Source of the DNA: Altererythrobacter sp.
GTDB taxonomy: Bacteria; Pseudomonadota; Alphaproteobacteria; Sphingomonadales; Sphingomonadaceae
NCBI GenBank assembly: GCA_023299945.1
Contig: JALZVZ010000095.1
Span: 1-19,632 of the forward strand
Direction of reading: 5' to 3'
Length of the DNA stretch: 19,632 nucleotides
In this document: positions 15,786 through 19,632 of the stretch, one piece after another
Numbering within the stretch: the first letter of the stretch is position 1
How the letters are laid out: every line of letters starts with the position of its first letter
The notes under the pieces: model-generated
Seen by the model: the letters and a program-made list of their open reading frames with translations, nothing else
Databases searched by the model: none
Told to the model about the DNA's origin: nothing
Position numbers and translations under genes: made by a program

Positions 15786-17252
15786 TTAGGCCGAAGCCAG
15801 TGCCGACCTCCATCGCGCCAACCGCTCTGCCCGAACATCTGCATCCATATCCGGCGTAAATTGTGTCAGATTGCCTCGCATGGCTGCGGCGGCGCTTTCC
15901 AAATCCTTATGCAGCCCAGCGCCCACTGCCGCCAGCATCGCTGTGCCCAGCGCCGTGGTCTCAACATTGTCAGGCCGCTCCACCGTTAGTCCAAGCATAT
16001 TGGCTAGGTCCTGGGCCATCCAATTATTCGCGCTCATCCCGCCGTCAATCTTTAGGCTCTGCCATAAAGCCCCGTCAGCCATGAATGCATCAGCCAAATC
16101 ATGCGTTTGATGCGCCATCGCCTCCAAAGCTGCGCGTGCCAATTCTGCCTTGCCGCTTGCAAAGCTGAGGCCCGTTATCACACCCCGCGCCTCTGCCCGC
16201 CAATGCGGTGCGCCCAGCCCAGACAGCGCCGGTACAATCGTGACCCCGCCGCTGTTTTCAACCGATGCGGCCAAGGCTTCTGTATCAGGCGAGGCTGCAA
16301 ACAAGCCCAAACTATCGCGCAGCCATTGCAACAGGGAACCTGCGACAAACACAGAACCCTCCAGCGCATAGGCCCGCTTTCCGCCTATCTGATACAGAAC
16401 CGTGCCCAGCAAACGATTGTCTGACGTGGGCATTTCCTCGCCCATATTGGCCAGCACAAATGCGCCCGTGCCATAGGTCGCCTTGGTTTGGCCCGGCGTA
16501 AGACAGCCCTGCCCAATAGTGGCAGATTGCTGATCACCCGCCATACCCGTAATGGGCAGCTCTACGCCAAACCATTCTGCTTTTGTCACGGCCAGCTCGC
16601 CCGCATTATCGACCACGCGCGGCAAAGCGACATGCGGCACGCCAAGCAAATCGCACAAACTTTCATCAAAGTGATTGCCGCCCAGCTCCATCAACATGGT
16701 GCGGCTGGCATTGCTCGCATCAGAAATATGCGCGCCCGACAATTTGAATGTGAGCCAGCTTTCGATCGTGCCAAAGGCCAGCACGCCCTTGGCCGCGGCA
16801 TCTTTGACCGCATCCACATGCTGGAGCATCCAGCGCATTTTCGTGCCAGAGAAATAGGGGTCAAGCACCAAGCCTGTGCGCCGCTGCACTTCACGCTCAT
16901 GCTTGCCCTCGCGCAGTTCATCGCAGAAATCTGCCGTGCGCCGATCTTGCCATACAATCGCATTGGTCAACGGTTCGCCAGTGTTGCGGTCCCACGCTAC
17001 CACCGTCTCGCGCTGATTTGTGATGCCAATCGCAGCAATGCTGTCCGCACCGCCAGCGCCCTCGACCACCATACGCGCGCATTTCAGCGTTTTATCCCAA
17101 ATCTCGGACGCATCATGCTCGACCCAGCCGCCTTGCGGGTAATGCTGCGTCAGCTCTTCTTGAGCCGTGCCATGCACTGCGCCAGCGCCATCGACCAGCA
17201 TCGCGCGGGTGGAGGTTGTGCCCTCATCCAAGACCAGAATATATTCGCTCAT
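15786..17252 (-). CDS. glpK: Glycerol kinase
   Basis: GlpK phosphorylates glycerol to glycerol-3-phosphate. The 488 residues of the FGGY kinase family carry the glycerol-binding residues of the E. coli enzyme: Arg81-Glu82 in NQRET, Trp101 in VWQDRR, Tyr133 in DPYFSGTK, and Asp240-Gln241 in GMAGDQQSA. KATYGTGAFVLANMG, GLGAPHW and IDGGMSANNW are further GlpK blocks. The N-terminal loop reads LDEGTTS rather than the usual LDQGTTS. The start ATG has only a weak GAGCGGG site. No glpF, glpD or glpR is adjacent, so the gene is isolated. It diverges from the hydrolase gene across 72 bp. Confidence 0.93.
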   Translation of the reverse strand: MSEYILVLDEGTTSTRAMLVDGAGAVHGTAQEELTQHYPQGGWVEHDASEIWDKTLKCARMVVEGAGGADSIAAIGITNQRETVVAWDRNTGEPLTNAIVWQDRRTADFCDELREGKHEREVQRRTGLVLDPYFSGTKMRWMLQHVDAVKDAAAKGVLAFGTIESWLTFKLSGAHISDASNASRTMLMELGGNHFDESLCDLLGVPHVALPRVVDNAGELAVTKAEWFGVELPITGMAGDQQSATIGQGCLTPGQTKATYGTGAFVLANMGEEMPTSDNRLLGTVLYQIGGKRAYALEGSVFVAGSLLQWLRDSLGLFAASPDTEALAASVENSGGVTIVPALSGLGAPHWRAEARGVITGLSFASGKAELARAALEAMAHQTHDLADAFMADGALWQSLKIDGGMSANNWMAQDLANMLGLTVERPDNVETTALGTAMLAAVGAGLHKDLESAAAAMRGNLTQFTPDMDADVRAERLARWRSALASA

Positions 17253-17324
17253 TGCCCGCTCGCTTCTTAACAGCCCTCAGTCTGAATAGGTGACATCCCG
17301 CATGTATAACGCCATAGCACAGTA

Positions 17325-18203
17325 ATGAATATGCCGGAAAAACCATGGCCCACAGGCCTAGCAGAAACGTGCGAACCGCTGGTGCGGCGCGTGCTTGCGC
17401 CCAATCCCTCGCCCTATACGTATACAGGCACTCAAACCTATATCGTTGGTAAGGGCTGCGATGTGGCAGTGATTGATCCCGGCCCCAATGAAGCGGCGCA
17501 TGTGGATGCGATTATCGCAGCGGTTGGCGAGGCAAAAATCACCGCAATCATGTGCACCCATACGCACCGCGATCACTCGCCGGCCGCAGCCCCTTTGGCA
17601 AAGCGAACCGGCGCGCCCATCATTGGCTGCGCGCCTTTGGTATTGAAGACAGATGGCCCGCGATCTGATGAGGCGTTTGATACGACCTACGCGCCAGAAC
17701 GCGTGCTGGTGGATGGCGAGGCGCTAAGCGGTGAAGGCTGGACCCTGCGCGCGGTGCATACGCCGGGACATACATCCAACCATTTGTGCTTTTCGCTGGA
17801 GGAAAGCGGCGCTTTGTTTACCGGCGATCATGTCATGGGTTGGTCGACCAGCGTGGTTGTTCCGCCAGACGGTGATATGGGGCAATATATGGCCAGCCTC
17901 GACCGGCTTCAGCAGCGCGAAGACACAGTCTATTACGCCGCCCACGGCGCGCCGATCACCAAGCCCAAGCAATTGGTGCGCGGCATGATCGGCCACCGCC
18001 GCCAGCGCGAGAACCAAATCCTGCGCTTAATCGGAGAGGAGCCCCGCTCTATCCCCGCGCTCGTCGTGCAAATGTACAAAGGCCTCGATGAACGCCTGAT
18101 CCCAGCGGCGCAAATGAGCGTAGAGGCGCATTTGCTCGACTGCCAAAAACGCGGGCTTGCAAGCGTGGGTGATGAGGGCGTTTGGGAGGGGAGCAGCCGT
18201 TAG
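17325..18203 (+). CDS. Metallo-beta-lactamase-fold hydrolase (LACTB2-like)
   Basis: The 292 residues contain the MBL metal-binding set: HTHRDHSPAA with His79, His81, Asp83 and His84, then His149 in HTPGHTSNH, Asp168 in TGDH, and His207 in AAHG. A C-terminal winged-helix-like segment (about 225-285) follows the MBL domain, as in LACTB2-type proteins, which include an endoribonuclease in animals. The substrate here cannot be told. Starts at ATG 17325 or at ATG 17331 two codons later are both possible; TATAAC at 17305-17310 may be a -10 element. Not a beta-lactam resistance gene by any specific sign. Confidence 0.85.
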   Translation: MNMPEKPWPTGLAETCEPLVRRVLAPNPSPYTYTGTQTYIVGKGCDVAVIDPGPNEAAHVDAIIAAVGEAKITAIMCTHTHRDHSPAAAPLAKRTGAPIIGCAPLVLKTDGPRSDEAFDTTYAPERVLVDGEALSGEGWTLRAVHTPGHTSNHLCFSLEESGALFTGDHVMGWSTSVVVPPDGDMGQYMASLDRLQQREDTVYYAAHGAPITKPKQLVRGMIGHRRQRENQILRLIGEEPRSIPALVVQMYKGLDERLIPAAQMSVEAHLLDCQKRGLASVGDEGVWEGSSR

Positions 18204-18271
18204 GAATGGCGCTTTGGAACAACCGGTTGTAAGGATACAGGGCAGGGTTCACTTTCAAACCCCAACGTGGC

Positions 18272-18315
18272 TTGACCTATCATAAATTAGTTAGGTCTAA
18301 ATATTAGAAAGCTAA
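18272..18315 (+). promoter_or_regulatory. Putative control region of the surface-protein gene, with TTAG/CTAA cluster
   Basis: TTGACC (18272-18277) resembles a -35 hexamer; the -10 is unclear (TCTAAA or TAAATA). Five TTAG or CTAA tetramers occur in 29 bp: 18287-18290, 18291-18294, 18297-18300, 18304-18307 and 18312-18315. CTAAATATTAG (18297-18307) is a perfect palindrome around its central T. Such clustered half sites suggest a regulator-binding region. Confidence 0.35.
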
Positions 18316-18339
18316 ATGAGGAAGATAGGGAGAAACGCG

Positions 18340-19632
18340 ATGGGTTCGCTGATGTTCTGCAAAGCGCCTTCGCTATTGCCGCGCCGTCGCAAGCTGTGGT
18401 TCAGTGCTTTAACTGCATTTGTCGGACTGTCTTCAACGTCAGCCTATGCTCAAGGCGTTGATGCGGGATGCGTCTTATCCGGCGGGCGCGGTGTTCATAC
18501 TCAAGCGCCTTCAGGTAACGTTATTGGCACGTCACCAAGCGGGGCGAGCGTTTCAGGCATTTTCTCAACGAACATCACAAGCACGGGATATAGCGGCGCG
18601 CCGTCGGCTCAAGGTGGCAATCGCGGCGTTCAATTTGATTTCCCGCGAGATAATATTGTAAACCCCGATGCTTTCACGGTCGGTTACACAGTTGACCCCG
18701 ATGCCGTTTCTGCTTTGGAACAGTTCGTGGTCTGCCAAAGCCCCTACACAACAGAGGGTAATAATGAACCAAGCACATATGCAATTACTTGGACTGGCGG
18801 CGGGCAGGCAAGGTTGGTTGCCAATGGTCAGGTAACCCGCGTCCGGCGATCTAATGTTGTTTCTACCGACCTCACATCGCCATTAACATCAGGCGATGAA
18901 TTGTTAATGGCAGAGTCGATAGCCAATGGTCCTGGCACTTTTGGAAACGGTTTGGCAGGGCCTGATGCTTGGGCGCTTGTTATTGATATGCTGGGACAAA
19001 CAAGTTCCAATACTGTCTCAGTAACGAAAACTGCTTGCGTGACTCCGACAGCATCCCCTTGTGATATTACACCTCCCACCTCCGGCTCAAACACAACTGG
19101 CGAGACTTTTATGGAATGGGTCGCGTTTGATGCAATATTGTCAGTTTTGGTCGTTGCATCCGGTGATACGGCAAGCGGCATCGATGGTATCAATGGGGAC
19201 ACAGATGCGCTCAATGTATTTAGCGACGATAGCTACGCAACCGCTGCGGCGACGATCAGCAACACTGATGTAAGCCTCGCGCCGGGCGCAACCCTTCCGC
19301 CAGAACTGACCTTCGACCCAGCCACCGGTACGGTTGGTGTCCTTCCAAACACCTTGGCAGGCCCTTACAGCTTTGATTATCAGTTGTGTGAGGAATTGAA
19401 CTCAAACAACTGCGCAATCGCAACCGCTGCGGTTGATGTCGCCTCGGAACCATCGCTTGCGATGACCAAAATCGCCGATGATGATGAATTGGTCACAGTC
19501 GGCCAGCTTCTCACTTACACATACACAGTCACAAATAATGGCAATGTGAATGTGAGCGGGGTGACCGTCAACGATGCCCATAATGGCTCTGGACCGGCCC
19601 CAACGCCAGCCGGCGAAACACTTACTGACAAT
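18340..19632 (+). CDS. Large secreted surface protein with Ig-like and DUF11 repeats (N-terminal part, runs off the window)
   Basis: The frame is open for 431 codons from ATG 18340 to the window end. AGGGAGA lies about eight bases before the ATG. A long signal peptide has RRRK at 15-18, a hydrophobic core, and a likely cut after AYA at 37. Residues 38 to about 230 form a Gly/Ser/Thr/Asn-rich region with several cysteines that I do not recognise. Next is an Ig-like module with LPPELTFDPATGTVGVLP and YSFDYQLCEELNSNNCAIAT, as seen in repeat-rich bacterial adhesins. The last residues, TYTYTVTNNGNVNVSGVTV, begin a DUF11 repeat. It is probably exported and cell-surface or extracellular. The DNA looks less GC-rich than upstream genes, which is common for such proteins and may also mean transfer. 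Confidence 0.85.
   Translation, partial: MGSLMFCKAPSLLPRRRKLWFSALTAFVGLSSTSAYAQGVDAGCVLSGGRGVHTQAPSGNVIGTSPSGASVSGIFSTNITSTGYSGAPSAQGGNRGVQFDFPRDNIVNPDAFTVGYTVDPDAVSALEQFVVCQSPYTTEGNNEPSTYAITWTGGGQARLVANGQVTRVRRSNVVSTDLTSPLTSGDELLMAESIANGPGTFGNGLAGPDAWALVIDMLGQTSSNTVSVTKTACVTPTASPCDITPPTSGSNTTGETFMEWVAFDAILSVLVVASGDTASGIDGINGDTDALNVFSDDSYATAAATISNTDVSLAPGATLPPELTFDPATGTVGVLPNTLAGPYSFDYQLCEELNSNNCAIATAAVDVASEPSLAMTKIADDDELVTVGQLLTYTYTVTNNGNVNVSGVTVNDAHNGSGPAPTPAGETLTDN

Noticed and set aside
16488..17270. 260-codon plus-strand open frame opposite glpK
   Set aside because: It lies wholly antisense to a gene with clear GlpK residues; the product shows no family motif and is rich in His/Arg/Ala, as expected of an antisense shadow in GC-rich DNA.
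17325..18203. Beta-lactam resistance gene
   Set aside because: The MBL fold is shared by many hydrolases; there is no signal peptide, and the LACTB2-like tail argues for another role.

Overview
The window is 19.6 kb of chromosomal DNA from an alphaproteobacterium. It is most likely a member of the Sphingomonadales close to Erythrobacter. The basis is the protein families (DUF465/YdcH pairs, a DUF1465/RcdA-type protein, PtsP, a RodZ-like protein, an Entner-Doudoroff cluster), the moderately high GC and the weak Shine-Dalgarno sites. The genus is an inference. I see no tRNA, rRNA, CRISPR array, insertion sequence or phage gene.

Left part (1-7902, plus strand). The window opens in the last 57 codons of rimO. 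After a 105-bp gap holding a strong palindrome comes a tightly packed operon: zwf, edd, glk, eda and a ppc-like gene. Neighbours overlap by 8 or 4 bases, abut directly, or are 3 bases apart. The operon phosphorylates glucose (glk), oxidises glucose-6-phosphate (zwf), dehydrates 6-phosphogluconate (edd) and cleaves KDPG to pyruvate and glyceraldehyde-3-phosphate (eda). No 6-phosphogluconolactonase gene is present. The last gene starts inside the eda stop codon. It encodes a 925-residue homologue of bacterial phosphoenolpyruvate carboxylase in which several active-site signatures are altered. This is the strongest candidate in the window for undescribed biology.

Middle part (7903-14448). A secreted L,D-transpeptidase gene (plus strand) converges on a minus-strand series: ptsP (PTS-Ntr enzyme I), a RodZ-like membrane HTH protein, cpoB and tilS. 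tilS has no ATG, GTG or TTG upstream of its PP-loop motif. It apparently starts at ATT (or CTG) overlapping the cpoB stop, so ordinary start calling would cut off its ATP-binding motif. A second copy of the palindrome found before zwf lies just after the ppc-like gene, so the two copies bracket the operon.

Right part (14449-19632). Two small DUF465/YdcH genes stand head to head. They are followed by a DUF1465 (RcdA-like) gene that converges on glpK, and a metallo-beta-lactamase-fold hydrolase diverges from glpK. At the right edge is the start of a large secreted surface protein (signal peptide, Ig-like module, first DUF11 repeat) that runs off the window. Its DNA looks less GC-rich than the housekeeping genes, and a cluster of TTAG/CTAA half sites lies upstream.

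Phosphoenolpyruvate links much of the window: the Entner-Doudoroff pathway leads towards it, the PEPC-like protein is of a PEP-binding family, and PtsP is phosphorylated by it. That link is a theme I infer, not a demonstrated regulatory circuit.
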